Origin: Agathobaculum desmolans ATCC 43058
Lineage (GTDB): Bacteria > Bacillota > Clostridia > Oscillospirales > Butyricicoccaceae
Direction: 5' to 3'
Assembly: GCF_000701665.1 (NCBI RefSeq)
Contig: NZ_JNJN01000003.1
Span: 56,270 to 120,269, forward strand
DNA length: 64,000 nt
Notes under the pieces: model-generated
Told to the model about the DNA's origin: nothing
What the model saw: the letters and a program-made list of their open reading frames with translations, nothing else
Database searches by the model: none
Made by a program: the position numbers and the translations under genes
Shown: positions 54,980 through 64,000 of the stretch, one piece after another
How the letters are laid out: each line of letters begins with the position of its first letter
Numbering within the stretch: position 1 is the stretch's first letter

Positions 54980-57559
54980 GTGAAAAGATTTCTGTCCGCC
55001 GTGCTGACGGCTGCCATGCTGGTGTGTATGCTGCCGACAGCGCTGGCTGCTTCCGACATTGACGGCCATTGGGCGAAAAAATACCTGATTGAAATGAATG
55101 AGCTGGGCATTATCAAGCCCTCTGCATCAACCGGCAAATACACGCCGGAGCAGGCGGTGACCCGCTGGGAGTTTATGCGCTATCTCAACCGTGCGTTCGG
55201 CTTTACCGAAAAGGCGGCAATCCACTATGCGGATGTGCCCGCCGGCTCGGCTTATTACGAAACGGTACAGATCGCGGTCAAGCACGGTTACATTAACGGT
55301 GTGAGCGATACGCGGATGGACCCCGAAGGGACCCTGACGCGTGAGCAGGCTGCAACCATCCTCGGCCGTCTGCACAAGTATACGCCTGCGGCTGATGATT
55401 CCGAGCTGAACGCTTTTTCGGATAAGCACAAGCTGAGCGATTACAGCAAAAGCTATGTGGCCGAGGCGGTGCGGCAGGGCTATATCGATGGCTATACCGA
55501 CGGTACGTTCAAACCGCAGGGCAAGCTCAAGCGCGGAGAGATCGCTAAGCTGCTGTACTTTTTCCTTGGTTCTTCGCTGCGCACGAGCGGCTTTGCCTAT
55601 ACGCAGGGCAACTTAAACAGCGATACGAAAAACGTAACGATTTCCGCACCGTGCACGCTGGCCGATGCGGTGGTTCCCGGCAACCTGTATATTACGGAAG
55701 GCGTGCTTTCCGGCAACGTCACCCTGTCCAATGTAACGGTGCAGGGCGATTTGGTCATCAGCAGCGGTAATGTGACGCTGGATGGTGTTTCTGCGCTGGA
55801 GATGACCGTATCCAATCCGCTCGGCCTGACCCCGCAGATCGAGGCGACCGGCAACACCAATATCGGCACAGTAACGCTGCAGGCTTCGGCTTCGCTGTCC
55901 GAACGCAGTCTGGCGGCATCCGCAGGCGGTTTTGCTGACCTGCGCATCACCGGCGATGATTTGGCGCTGACGTTGGATGCAGCGGTGTGGGATGTTTCCA
56001 CTGCGGGCAAGACCTCAATCCTGACCACAGGCAGCACTACGGTTGCCGACCTGACTGCGAACGGCGCAACGGAGGTGACCGGCGGCGGTTCGGTGCAAAC
56101 AGCTAAGCTGAATGTAAACGGCTGCGAGCTGGTCATGCGGCCGGATTCCTACGAGCTGGCGGGCGGTGTTTCCGCAGTGATCGCGGGCGAGTCGGTTTCG
56201 GCCTCCACCAGTGTTTCGGTATCGCCTTCGGTGCTGTCGATCGACGCGGCCAATAAGGATGCGATCGCCCATTCCTATGAATTCACCTTCAATGCGGACA
56301 AGAACGATCTGGTGCGCATCACGGTAGACGGGGAAAACCTTGCGCAGGGCAAGGATTACAACCTGCTGAGCGGAAAAAACGGCATCCGTCTGTACAAAAC
56401 CTTTTTGACTACCCTGCGTACCGGCACGTATACCGCGGAGCTGCTGTTTGAGGACGGCTCTAAGGCAGCTATCGGCCTTGTGGTGGGCGATTCTGCACAG
56501 AGCGCGGTCAGCCCGTCGCAGATCACATTTGATAAGTATGACGGATCGGCCAATCATACCGATTTGACCGTTACGCTGGCTATGCCCGCAGGCACCCTGC
56601 TGGACAGCGTGAAGCTGGGCAGCACGGTGTTGGAGCACGGTGCAGATTATACCTATAATGCTTCGACCGGTGTGGTACGCCTGATGCGTGATACACTGGC
56701 CAAAAAGAGCCGCGGCACTTACACCATTACGTTTGTGCCGAGCCGCGGGTCTTCCATGACCTGCTCGCTGAAGGTGGAGGATACCTCGCCCATCAATGAG
56801 CTGTCGGCGGAAACGGTTGATTTTGACTCTAACCAGAATTCCGGCGGCTATCAGGATATCAGCCTGACGCTGCGTACGGTGGACGGCGCAACGCTCAAGT
56901 ATATCCGTGCCGGCGGCAAGACGCTGGAGGAAGACTGGCAGTACCGCGTGGACGGCAGCACGGTTACGCTGAATAAATCGGCAGTTGCTTCGTTTGGCGA
57001 GAACGGCGCCTCTTATGCGGACTTTACGTTCGTGATGTCGAGCGGGCGCAATCCGGTGCTGCGCGTCAATTATGTAACAACCTATGCGCTGACCGCCAAT
57101 GTGGTCGATGACCTCGGCCTGCCGATCGAAGGCGCGTCCGTGAGCTTCCGGCCGGAGGATGCGGAGAGCGGTACCGCTGAGCAGTCTGCCTATACGGATC
57201 GTGACGGCCGGGCAACGGTATATGTCAAGCGCGGTTCCTACAAGGTTACGGTGACACATGAGCGCTTTACGGAGACGCTGTCGCAGAATGTGAAGGTTTC
57301 CTCGGCCCGCACCGTGAAGCTGACCGGCGAGATTTTGGAGACGGTGCAGATTGTGGTGACCAACGCATATGGCGCACTGCTTTCGGGCGCGATTGTGACA
57401 GTCGGCGGCAAGAGTGTAACTACCGGTATGGACGGCACGGCGTCCTTTAGTCTGAAGCGCGGCAATTATGTTGCCCAGATCGCCTGCACCGGCTATGCAA
57501 CACAGTCGCTGCAGCTGCCGGTTACCAGCAGCCTGCGTGAGCGGGTAGAGCTGAAATAA
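54980..57559 (+). CDS. Large S-layer-homology surface protein with CBM_X2-like and carboxypeptidase-regulatory-like domains
   Basis: An 859-aa exported protein: signal peptide (FLSAVLTAAMLVCMLPTALA), three SLH domains (about 25-200; SDIDGHWAKKYLIEMNELGI, TREQAATILGRLHKY, GTFKPQGKLKRGEIAKLLYF), a Thr/Val-rich beta-helix-like stretch (about 210-400), three X2-type modules (SYEFTFNADKNDLVRITVDG and relatives; LAQGKDYNLLSGKNGIRLYK), and two carboxypeptidase-regulatory-like folds at the end (LTANVVDDLGLPIEGASVSF, IVVTNAYGALLSGAIVTVGG). GTG 54980 is the start, with AAAGAGGTG upstream; an earlier GTG at 54971 lies within that site. It binds the wall through SLH and presents adhesive or carbohydrate-binding modules. 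No catalytic domain is seen. Confidence 0.88.
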   Translation: MKRFLSAVLTAAMLVCMLPTALAASDIDGHWAKKYLIEMNELGIIKPSASTGKYTPEQAVTRWEFMRYLNRAFGFTEKAAIHYADVPAGSAYYETVQIAVKHGYINGVSDTRMDPEGTLTREQAATILGRLHKYTPAADDSELNAFSDKHKLSDYSKSYVAEAVRQGYIDGYTDGTFKPQGKLKRGEIAKLLYFFLGSSLRTSGFAYTQGNLNSDTKNVTISAPCTLADAVVPGNLYITEGVLSGNVTLSNVTVQGDLVISSGNVTLDGVSALEMTVSNPLGLTPQIEATGNTNIGTVTLQASASLSERSLAASAGGFADLRITGDDLALTLDAAVWDVSTAGKTSILTTGSTTVADLTANGATEVTGGGSVQTAKLNVNGCELVMRPDSYELAGGVSAVIAGESVSASTSVSVSPSVLSIDAANKDAIAHSYEFTFNADKNDLVRITVDGENLAQGKDYNLLSGKNGIRLYKTFLTTLRTGTYTAELLFEDGSKAAIGLVVGDSAQSAVSPSQITFDKYDGSANHTDLTVTLAMPAGTLLDSVKLGSTVLEHGADYTYNASTGVVRLMRDTLAKKSRGTYTITFVPSRGSSMTCSLKVEDTSPINELSAETVDFDSNQNSGGYQDISLTLRTVDGATLKYIRAGGKTLEEDWQYRVDGSTVTLNKSAVASFGENGASYADFTFVMSSGRNPVLRVNYVTTYALTANVVDDLGLPIEGASVSFRPEDAESGTAEQSAYTDRDGRATVYVKRGSYKVTVTHERFTETLSQNVKVSSARTVKLTGEILETVQIVVTNAYGALLSGAIVTVGGKSVTTGMDGTASFSLKRGNYVAQIACTGYATQSLQLPVTSSLRERVELK

Positions 57560-57575
57560 GTTCCAAACAGCAGAA

Positions 57576-57608
57576 AAAGGGAGGGTACGCGGTGCGTACC
57601 CTCCCTTT
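57576..57608. terminator. Terminator between the SLH gene and the sensor kinase
   Basis: AAAGGGAGGGTACGC pairs perfectly with GCGTACCCTCCCTTT around GGT; bidirectional. Confidence 0.88.
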
Positions 57609-57636
57609 GTTTGTGCGGCGCAGCCGGATGCGCAGG

Positions 57637-58707
57637 TCAATCCAGAATGGAAAGCTCGATCTCCTCGACCGTCCACCCGTCTTCCATAATCATGGGAGCG
57701 TACAGGTTATGATCGGCAAGGGTATCCGGCAGGTGTGCGATGCTCAGGTGGAGTTCGCTGCCGCCGCCCTCCCGCGGGGAGAGCAGCAGGCGGCCGCCGT
57801 GCAGCTGCGCAATGCACTGCGTCAGCGGCAGACCCAGTCCGAGCGGCGCACCATGGCGCACCAGCGACAGGTATTCCTTCAGCGGCATGGTGCGGTGCCA
57901 GCCTTCCAGCAGCCAGTCGAACAGCCGGGGATCGAGTCCGGGGCCGCGGTCGGCTACGGTGATGGTGTAGAAGATGCCGTCGTCCCGCAGGATGACGGTC
58001 ACGCCTTCCTCTTTAGTGGTCACGCGCAGGGCGTTGGTCAGCAGGTTGTACAGCGCTGTACGGATCAGGCCGGGTTCGACCAGTGCACTGCACGGATGGG
58101 GGGCGCGCACTTCGACCGGTGGACGGTCCGCGCCGGCTACCGCTTCCGCTGCGGTGCGGCAGAGAACTGCCAGATCGCAGTATTGCAGGCGGAGCTGCTC
58201 GGTTTGCGGCGGGTCGTGCAGAAAATCCGAGTGATTGAGCAGGCGGTGCAGCCGCAGGCAGCCCCGGCGGATGCGGCCGGCCAGCGCCGGATCTTCGATT
58301 TGCCCGGCATCGGCCAGCAGTGCCCCGAGATACTGGGCGCTTTTGGCGTGCAGTACACGCAGGCTGCCGTCATACGCGGCGCGGTCGCACCGCAGGAAGG
58401 CCAGCAGTGCGCCTTCCCGGTGGGGGATCAGTTCAAGCCGGTAGGTGGCGCCGTCCAGCTCCTCATAAACAGTGCGGGGTTCTCCGGCTGCGATGCATAT
58501 GCGCAGTGCCTGCAGCGCATATTCGCTGAGCACAGGTGCGATCGGGTCGAGCGGGTGCAGGCCGGTCATGCCGGCGGCAGCCGCATTGCAGTTTTCAATG
58601 CGGAGCGATGCGCCCACTACGATAAGCGCCGCATCCTGCAGCCCGGTACGGGAGAGCAGCTCGCAGACTGCCGTCCCTTCGAGCTGGGAAAAGAAAGTGT
58701 CGGTCAT
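57637..58707 (-). CDS. Sensor histidine kinase-like protein lacking a clear H-box
   Basis: A 356-aa soluble protein. Residues 20-105 look PAS-like (ALIVVGASLRIENCNAAAAG), then a helical region, and from about 190 a GHKL ATPase domain: N-box ALYNLLTNALRVTT, G1 ADRGPGLDPRLF, G2 GAPLGLGLPLTQCIAQLHGG. The position of the phospho-accepting His is occupied by LHAKSAQYLGALLADAG, which lacks the H-E/D-x-x-x-P pattern. There is no membrane helix and no response regulator gene next to it. It may be a degenerate kinase, a protein that acts on a partner, or one using an atypical His. Confidence 0.78.
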   Translation of the reverse strand: MTDTFFSQLEGTAVCELLSRTGLQDAALIVVGASLRIENCNAAAAGMTGLHPLDPIAPVLSEYALQALRICIAAGEPRTVYEELDGATYRLELIPHREGALLAFLRCDRAAYDGSLRVLHAKSAQYLGALLADAGQIEDPALAGRIRRGCLRLHRLLNHSDFLHDPPQTEQLRLQYCDLAVLCRTAAEAVAGADRPPVEVRAPHPCSALVEPGLIRTALYNLLTNALRVTTKEEGVTVILRDDGIFYTITVADRGPGLDPRLFDWLLEGWHRTMPLKEYLSLVRHGAPLGLGLPLTQCIAQLHGGRLLLSPREGGGSELHLSIAHLPDTLADHNLYAPMIMEDGWTVEEIELSILD

Positions 58708-58885
58708 CCTTATCCTCCAGAAAATTTCGGCCGCCCCTGTACCCGGACAGGTATAAGGTCGGCTGACGGCTGAAATACTATATTTTGTATGATGGTTTTA
58801 TTATACCACCAGTGCCGCACGCATTGCAAAGAAAAATATACAAAAACCCCGCCGCTAATGACAAAAAATTCACAAATATTACACC

Positions 58886-58915
58886 TTGCGGCATACAGGC
58901 ACTTTAGTGTATAAT
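58886..58915 (+). promoter_or_regulatory. Promoter of gapA
   Basis: TTGCGG (58886-58891) and TATAAT (58910-58915) are 18 bp apart, followed by the ribosome binding site TAGGAGGA before ATG 58967. Confidence 0.7.
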
Positions 58916-58963
58916 AAAACCATTGAAAGAGAATAATCTCGATAATTTTTAGGAGGAAACTAA

Positions 58964-59995
<1,032 letters not shown>

Positions 59996-59999
59996 GTTG

Positions 60000-60220
60000 T
60001 TGCAAGTATCCTCTGATTTTCGATAAAGTTACTGATAGAACGCATTAAAAGTTCTAATGTGATTTTTTGAAGGTCTACGTTCTGTTAGATAATATGTGAA
60101 TTTGTTACGGTAGCGAAAGCGAAACGGTTCGCGGAAACTACAGTAGCGGATGGACTACCATAACAGAAGCAAATCGCACCTCTTTCTAAGGCATAACGCC
60201 GCAGAAAGAGGTGCTTTTTT
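60000..60220. other. AT-rich junction after gapA: left end of mobile island with terminator
   Basis: Composition drops sharply in GC immediately after gapA. No gene is seen. At 60176-60220 a terminator, GCACCTCTTTCT/AGAAAGAGGTGC with a 15-nt loop and TTTTTT, ends exactly at the ATG of the recombinase. This leaves the recombinase no conventional ribosome binding site, so its expression may depend on transcripts that open this hairpin. The left att site probably lies in this stretch. Confidence 0.6.
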
Positions 60221-61123
60221 ATGTTATTAAATGATGCAGCAAAGGAATTTGAGTTTAACTGCAAGTGTAGAAAACTGTCGGACAAAACCATTAAGAACTA
60301 CAGTAAACTGATTTCGTATTTGCTGGACTACCTGAAAGACAGGCATATGGTTTTGACCTTAGAGGATATGCGCCCTGTATATATCAAAGGCTATATTATG
60401 GAGCTACAAGAGCAAGGGAAGAAACCGCAATATATCAATGACCAGATTAAAGCGTTTAAGGTCTTGTTCCGGTATTTGTACGAGGAAGGCTACACAGATA
60501 CGATTTTGACAGACCGGATAAAGAACGTCAAAATGCCGAAAACCATTATTCAGACTTTTACCGAAAAGGAAGTAAAAGATATGGTTGATTTCTACCACGG
60601 GCAAAGCTATATGCAGCTTCGGGACAAACTGATGCTGATGACATTCTTTGACACAGGTATTCGTGTAAGCGAGTTAATAGGCATGAAGCTTTCGCAGATA
60701 AAAGATGAATATATCATCATATATGGGAAAGGCAGCAAAGAAAGGGTTGTTCCGAAAAGTCCGATGTTAAGCAAATGGCTTTTCAAATATATCAATACAA
60801 GGGAACATTACTTTGTGTACCGCCATGTACCGGAAAACGTATTTCTAAGCAGGAACGGCAGGCCGATGACAACCGAAGCGATTCACCGTGTTATCAAGAT
60901 TGCAGGGAAAGGGGTTGGTGTCAATCGGGATATCCGAGTCAGCCCGCATACATGCAGACACACATTCGCACAGATGCAGTTAAAGAATGGTCTGGATTTG
61001 TATAGTCTGTCCCGCGTGATGGGACATTCCAACATCAGTATTACACAACGGTATTTGGAAGGCTTGAAGGATGATGAAGTGCTGAATGCCTGCAAATCTA
61101 CAGGTATTTTAATGAATATCTGA
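60221..61123 (+). CDS. XerC/D-like tyrosine recombinase of the mobile island
   Basis: A 300-aa tyrosine recombinase: SAM-like N-terminal core-binding domain (LSDKTIKNYSKLISYLLDYL) and catalytic domain with FFDTGIRVSELIGMKL (Arg), YGKGSKERVVP (Lys), SPHTCRHTFAQMQLKNG (H-x-x-R), GHSNISITQRYLEG (His, Tyr). The catalytic set is complete. It is AT-rich compared with host genes and is first in the island, next to the presumed junction with gapA, as expected for an integrase. The start codon directly follows a terminator T-tract, which is unusual. Confidence 0.9.
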   Translation: MLLNDAAKEFEFNCKCRKLSDKTIKNYSKLISYLLDYLKDRHMVLTLEDMRPVYIKGYIMELQEQGKKPQYINDQIKAFKVLFRYLYEEGYTDTILTDRIKNVKMPKTIIQTFTEKEVKDMVDFYHGQSYMQLRDKLMLMTFFDTGIRVSELIGMKLSQIKDEYIIIYGKGSKERVVPKSPMLSKWLFKYINTREHYFVYRHVPENVFLSRNGRPMTTEAIHRVIKIAGKGVGVNRDIRVSPHTCRHTFAQMQLKNGLDLYSLSRVMGHSNISITQRYLEGLKDDEVLNACKSTGILMNI

Positions 61124-61410
61124 TAAGATACTTTTTAGATGTCTAAACCCGCTATTTACAGTTTATTCATATATTTTCGCAACTTATTTGCGTTTTGCAT
61201 ATTGAAATAGAAACAATTTTATGGTATAATATGGAACATAAACAGTCAATATGGCGGCTTGATTAAAATGTATAAAACAAGTACTGGAAGAGTTTATATG
61301 CACCATTCTTCATAGGCTTTTCCACAAAAAAAGACTCCTGCCCGTTTTAAATAACCGCCTAAAATCAATAGAAGACTGTTGAGTTTTATATCTTAAAAGG
61401 AGTCTTGTTT
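61124..61410. other. AT-rich intergenic stretch with promoter for the HNH gene
   Basis: TTGAAA (61202-61207) and TATAAT (61225-61230) are 17 bp apart, leaving a leader of about 170 nt before the HNH start. Apart from this promoter and a tiny 15-codon frame without support, I see nothing. Confidence 0.55.
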
Positions 61411-61998
61411 ATGATTACTGAAAATTTAAAAAATCTTGCGCAAAAATACCCAAAAGGCTTTTTCTCCTACAATGACGAGACATATTTTCGTATGGTCACT
61501 AAGGCGGACGAACAGGGTGAATATTTCATCGTAAACGCAGGTGATGCAGTGCAACATTATCACCGTGATACCGATACAGTGACATATTTAAAGTTCTGCA
61601 AAGACAGAAACGGCTATGATACTGTGAAGATTCATGGGAAGAACGCGTTTGTTCATCGATTGGTTGCGCAAAGATTTGTGCCCAATCCCTATAACTTACC
61701 GGAGGTACATCACATTGATGGCAATAAAAGCAATAATTGCTATCTCAATCTGGAGTGGTGTACACGCGCCGAACATAACGCGAAGCATGGGAAGCCGATT
61801 GTTGCGCTGGATAAAGAAACGAAGGAATTAAAATTCATGTTTCAAACGGCTGCTGAAGCGCAAAGAGAAACCGGCATACCCGCGATAGGAATCAGGGACT
61901 GTTGCAAAAAACGCTATCCGACCTATCGCGGTTATATCTGGATGTATGTGTCGGAATATGAAGTTTTACTAAATGAACCTGCCGCAAATGGTACATGA
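61411..61998 (+). CDS. HNH endonuclease of the homing type
   Basis: A 195-aa protein with the HNH_3 module KNAFVHRLVAQRFVPNPYNL continuing to PEVHHIDGNKSNNCYLNLEW (His-His ... Asn ... His/Asn), followed by HNAKHGKPIVALD and a NUMOD1-like DNA-binding tail (TAAEAQRETGIPAIGIRDCC). Such proteins nick or cut DNA and are often encoded free-standing in phages and mobile elements. ATG 61411 has AAAAGGAG 8 bp upstream. No intron could be recognised around it. It may spread itself or act in element maintenance. Confidence 0.88.
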   Translation: MITENLKNLAQKYPKGFFSYNDETYFRMVTKADEQGEYFIVNAGDAVQHYHRDTDTVTYLKFCKDRNGYDTVKIHGKNAFVHRLVAQRFVPNPYNLPEVHHIDGNKSNNCYLNLEWCTRAEHNAKHGKPIVALDKETKELKFMFQTAAEAQRETGIPAIGIRDCCKKRYPTYRGYIWMYVSEYEVLLNEPAANGT

Positions 61999-62121
61999 TA
62001 TACATAGCTCATACGGGGCTGTAGATGCCCTGTATTAAATTTTTTCACATTTTGCATATAAACGCTAATAAAATTAAAATACGGGCACATACAACATTTT
62101 AAACCAGCTTATGAAGAATGG

Positions 62122-62157
62122 AAAATAGGGATGCAGTTTTTGCTGCATCCCTATTTT
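62122..62157. terminator. Terminator between the HNH and SprT-like genes
   Basis: AAAATAGGGATGCAG pairs perfectly with CTGCATCCCTATTTT around TTTTTG; bidirectional. Confidence 0.88.
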
Positions 62158-62163
62158 TGAAGT

Positions 62164-62811
62164 TCACTTTTCAATTATCATATGCATATTGCAGTCGAGA
62201 CAGGCGATATTAACATTTTTGGTGGCTCGAACAGAATTTCCACAGCAATGGCAGATATATTTCCTTGTGCTGGATGCACGGGGCGGCAAGCTGTTGTCCG
62301 TGCCGCTATGTGTTCCTGTTCCTGTCATATGGAAGCCTGTAAACTCGTTTCTACAAATCAGAATGTCAGTTAAGCCATTCTGTAGAATAAAGTCAAGAAG
62401 TTTATCGCTGGGAGACGTATGCGCCCATCCATATTTCTGGCTGTAATCTACAATCAATCCATGAGATTCGGCGGATTCTTTAAAGCGTTTGTTGTGATAA
62501 GTATTTCCTCTACTGCAATCCTTAACGCCGTTTTCATAGTTGTAGTAATGTACCATTTCATGAAGGAGAGTAGCAGCAACATCTTCAATTGGCCTTGCAA
62601 GCGTTCCAGCTCCGATATTGATTTCGTGGGTTGCGCCCAGTTTGGAAACCCATGTATCCGCCTGCAAAGAAAAGTGTCCATATGCTCTTGGTGTAGATTG
62701 GATGGTGATAGTTGGTCTTGAAAGTGCACTTTCAAAAAATTCTGCATTGAGCAAATCAAACATCTTGTTCAGATAGCCCGCAACGCGGTTATAGCTTGTC
62801 AATTCTTTCAT
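62164..62811 (-). CDS. SprT-like zinc metalloprotease
   Basis: A 215-aa SprT-family protein with catalytic motif TLLHEMVHYYNYENG (HExxH), preceded by HEINIGAGTLARPIEDVAAT, and a C-terminal zinc ribbon (YICHCCGNSVRATKNVNIAC with a following CxxC). SprT/Spartan proteins digest DNA-bound proteins. Similar genes are frequent in conjugative elements of gut Firmicutes, where they may clear relaxase or protein-DNA adducts, but this is inference. It lies downstream of a small conserved gene on the same strand. Confidence 0.87.
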   Translation of the reverse strand: MKELTSYNRVAGYLNKMFDLLNAEFFESALSRPTITIQSTPRAYGHFSLQADTWVSKLGATHEINIGAGTLARPIEDVAATLLHEMVHYYNYENGVKDCSRGNTYHNKRFKESAESHGLIVDYSQKYGWAHTSPSDKLLDFILQNGLTDILICRNEFTGFHMTGTGTHSGTDNSLPPRASSTRKYICHCCGNSVRATKNVNIACLDCNMHMIIEK

Positions 62812-62930
62812 TTTATGTTCTCCTTGATTTTAGAGGAAGGGCAAGCTATAATGTTCTTGCCCTTCCTGATTGGTTGGGGTAAAGCTCTTTGTACGGTTAC
62901 TTTGGTCGGTGTTCGTACAAGGGGCTTTTC

Positions 62931-63209
62931 TTATGCGCTGATGGAAAAACGGCGGCTGGCGGTTTGCTTAGTAAAGGTTTTATATAATTCGCCGTACTTC
63001 TTTTTAAACGCTGTGGTGTCAAAGCGATTGGAGAGTACCGAAGTCCAACGGATGATGTATTTCCCTGCATTGAGTTCTTCGGTATCTCTTTCAAGCATTT
63101 CTGCCTTAATGCTGTCGCGGATGGCTTCGGCCTGCTCTTTGGCTTCCTGCATTAAGGCTTCCCATTCATTCAGGCTTTCAATTTTTGCTACTAATTCGTT
63201 CTGGCTCAT
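62931..63209 (-). CDS. Small conserved mobile-element protein
   Basis: A 92-aa protein, helical for the first half (LVAKIESLNEWEALMQEAKE, continuing QAEAIRDSIKAEML) and ending with the segment KYIIRWTSVLSNRFDTTAFK. Close relatives occur in many integrative elements and phages of Firmicutes, sometimes described as Gp157-like, but the function is not established. It is read from the operator-controlled promoter at 63262-63290, opposite an HTH gene, and precedes the SprT-like gene by about 120 bp. Confidence 0.75.
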   Translation of the reverse strand: MSQNELVAKIESLNEWEALMQEAKEQAEAIRDSIKAEMLERDTEELNAGKYIIRWTSVLSNRFDTTAFKKKYGELYKTFTKQTASRRFSISA

Positions 63210-63261
63210 GGTTTGTATCTCCTTTTGTGTTTTGTATTGGGTTCTCCCTTTAACTGTCTAT

Positions 63262-63368
63262 ATTATAGCACTAAATATTAGTGCTATCAATAGATAAAAT
63301 GCACTAAAATACAGTGCTAAAATTGTGAATATTATGCACTTGATATTAGTGCTATCAAGAGATATAAT
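63262..63368. promoter_or_regulatory. Divergent promoters with three matching operators
   Basis: Three 17-bp sites of form GCACT-N7-AGTGC lie at 63268-63284 (within the perfect palindrome TAGCACTAA-ATA-TTAGTGCTA, 63266-63286), 63301-63317 and 63336-63352, spaced 33 and 35 bp. Promoter to the right: TTGATA (63340-63345), 17 bp, TATAAT (63363-63368), overlapped by operator 3. Promoter to the left: TTGATA (63290-63285), 17 bp, TATAAT (63267-63262), overlapped by operator 1. This is a classic repressor switch, the likely ligand being the HTH protein at 63397. Confidence 0.82.
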
Positions 63369-63396
63369 AAGGATAATGGGAAAGGAGTCTTTTTAT

Positions 63397-63615
63397 ATGG
63401 CGATTCGATATAAAATTGATATATTAGCTGCATTAAAAGAAAAAGGGTATACATCTACAAGAATAAGAGAAGAAAAACTGATAGGCCAATCTTATCTACA
63501 ACAAATGAGACATGGCGAATTGGTGTCTTGGAAAACGATTGATACGATTTGTAGATTACTGAACTGTCAGCCGGGGGATTTGGTGAAGTATGTTGATGAT
63601 TGCGTTCAGGGATAA
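63397..63615 (+). CDS. Small Cro/CI-type HTH regulator
   Basis: A 72-aa XRE-like protein consisting of one helix-turn-helix domain: MAIRYKIDILAALKEKGYTS, then IGQSYLQQMRHGELVSWKTI as recognition region and CRLLNCQPGDLVKYV. Such short proteins act as Cro-like repressors. ATG 63397 follows AAAGGAG with 9 bp spacing. It is divergent from the small gene at 62931, and three identical operator sites lie between them, so it very probably represses both directions. Confidence 0.87.
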   Translation: MAIRYKIDILAALKEKGYTSTRIREEKLIGQSYLQQMRHGELVSWKTIDTICRLLNCQPGDLVKYVDDCVQG

Positions 63616-63665
63616 GTAGATATGCTTTCATATAAAAATAAAACCGAGCGGGTGCATTATTGAAG

Positions 63666-64000
63666 TGACCCCAAAAAGTTAGACAATATTTTCAAATAAA
63701 TACTGTTCAAGCTACTGAAAGGGCTTGTTGTCTGTGTAAGACAGGCGGCAAGCCCTTTAATTTCGCCTTAATTCTTTTGTTATTGTAGTAATCTAAATAT
63801 TCTATCAGTTCTTGCTTAAAGTGCTCCATGGAGTTAAATTCTTGCAGGTAGAGCAGCTCGCTTTTGAGCAGACCAAAAAAGTTCTCAATCACTGCATTGT
63901 CCAAGCAGTTACCTTTGCGGCTCATGCTCTGCCGGATACCCTTGTTTCTGAGCATTTGTTGGTATTGTTTATGCTGGTAATGCCAGCCTTGGTCTGAGTG
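63666..64000 (-). mobile_element. IS3-family (IS150-like) insertion sequence, truncated by window end
   Basis: The element end is read as TGACCCCAAAAAGTTAGAC (63666-63684), a terminal inverted repeat typical of IS150-group elements, followed by the 3' end of the transposase orfB. The other end and orfA are outside the window. A hairpin (AAAGGGCTTG/CAAGCCCTTT, 63718-63758) lies within the 3' end of the coding region. It is inserted in or beside the AT-rich island. Confidence 0.82.
63707..64000 (-). CDS. IS3-family transposase OrfB, C-terminal part (partial)
   Basis: 98 codons are visible and the frame is open to the window edge. It contains HSDQGWHYQ (second catalytic Asp region) and [19 protein letters not shown] (catalytic Glu), the end of the DDE integrase core, then the usual [19 protein letters not shown] tail. 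The N-terminal part, including the first Asp, lies beyond 64000. Confidence 0.9.
   Translation of the reverse strand, partial: HSDQGWHYQHKQYQQMLRNKGIRQSMSRKGNCLDNAVIENFFGLLKSELLYLQEFNSMEHFKQELIEYLDYYNNKRIKAKLKGLPPVLHRQQALSVA

Noticed and set aside
56015..57676. 553-codon open frame opposite the SLH protein
   Set aside because: Antisense shadow with no signal or domain; the SLH gene on the plus strand is clear.
61263..61320. Tiny frame MYKTSTGRVYMHHSS upstream of the HNH gene
   Set aside because: 15 codons, no ribosome binding site and no sign of conservation.

Overview
This 64 kb window looks like a chromosomal segment of a GC-rich, anaerobic member of the Clostridia, probably Oscillospirales; the genus cannot be fixed from sequence alone. 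Supporting traits are Firmicutes-type housekeeping genes (rpmG-secE-nusG-rplK-rplA, secA, rimO, pgsA, rnr, gapA, ddh), S-layer-homology surface proteins, an M56/BlaI regulatory pair, a Na+-pump decarboxylase beta subunit and strong TTGACA-17-TATAAT-type promoters. Most genes are GC-rich. The left end (1-2.6 kb), the GNAT gene at 2.7-3.2 kb and the right end (60-64 kb) are poorer in GC or carry mobile-element genes, and look acquired.

Layout. 1-2.6 kb: remnant of a Tn916-type integrative element (replisome organizer, truncated DnaC-like ATPase, complete integrase). 2.7-11.3 kb: GNAT acetyltransferase, pth, a three-gene operon with a lipid-anchored barnase-type RNase and its barstar, a divergent BlaI/M56 sensor pair, then a structured leader in front of oadB and a 42-codon oadG-like gene. 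11.6 kb: tRNA-Val(CAC). 12-15.8 kb: four-gene cell-surface O-acetylation cluster (SGNH, DUF4358-like, MBOAT, DHHW). 16-17 kb: split TauE/SafE permease. 17.3-20 kb: ribosomal protein/secE/nusG operon with two candidate L1-binding sites. 20-29 kb: ruvX, a non-coding repeat array, secA, rimO, pgsA, recQ. 29-38 kb: cytidine-deaminase pseudogene, PLP aminotransferase, a 38-aa N/Q-rich peptide, yebC, pspA, a Gly-rich TPM-like protein, a CBS protein and a TrpXYZ-type ABC importer. 38-51 kb: divergent ppa/ppk1, mntP, ABC exporter, ddh, TtcA-like protein, SDR, rnr, patatin, uracil permease. 51-60 kb: WG/SLH protein, orphan integrase, large SLH protein, degenerate sensor kinase, gapA. 60-64 kb: AT-rich mobile island (recombinase, HNH nuclease, SprT-like protease, HTH repressor with triple operator, IS3-type element running off the end).

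The most unusual material is intergenic. One family of about 180-235 bp modular palindromic repeats sits beside rho-independent terminators and, in at least two clear cases, is flanked by a duplicated terminator hairpin, as if the units insert into terminators. A second, two-copy element has consecutive hairpins whose stems differ by compensating changes. A third is an approximately 303-bp tandem array next to secA. Other points of note are the lipoprotein barnase/barstar operon, the IGxADGPT motif shared by that RNase and OadB, and the structured leader upstream of the sodium-pump genes.
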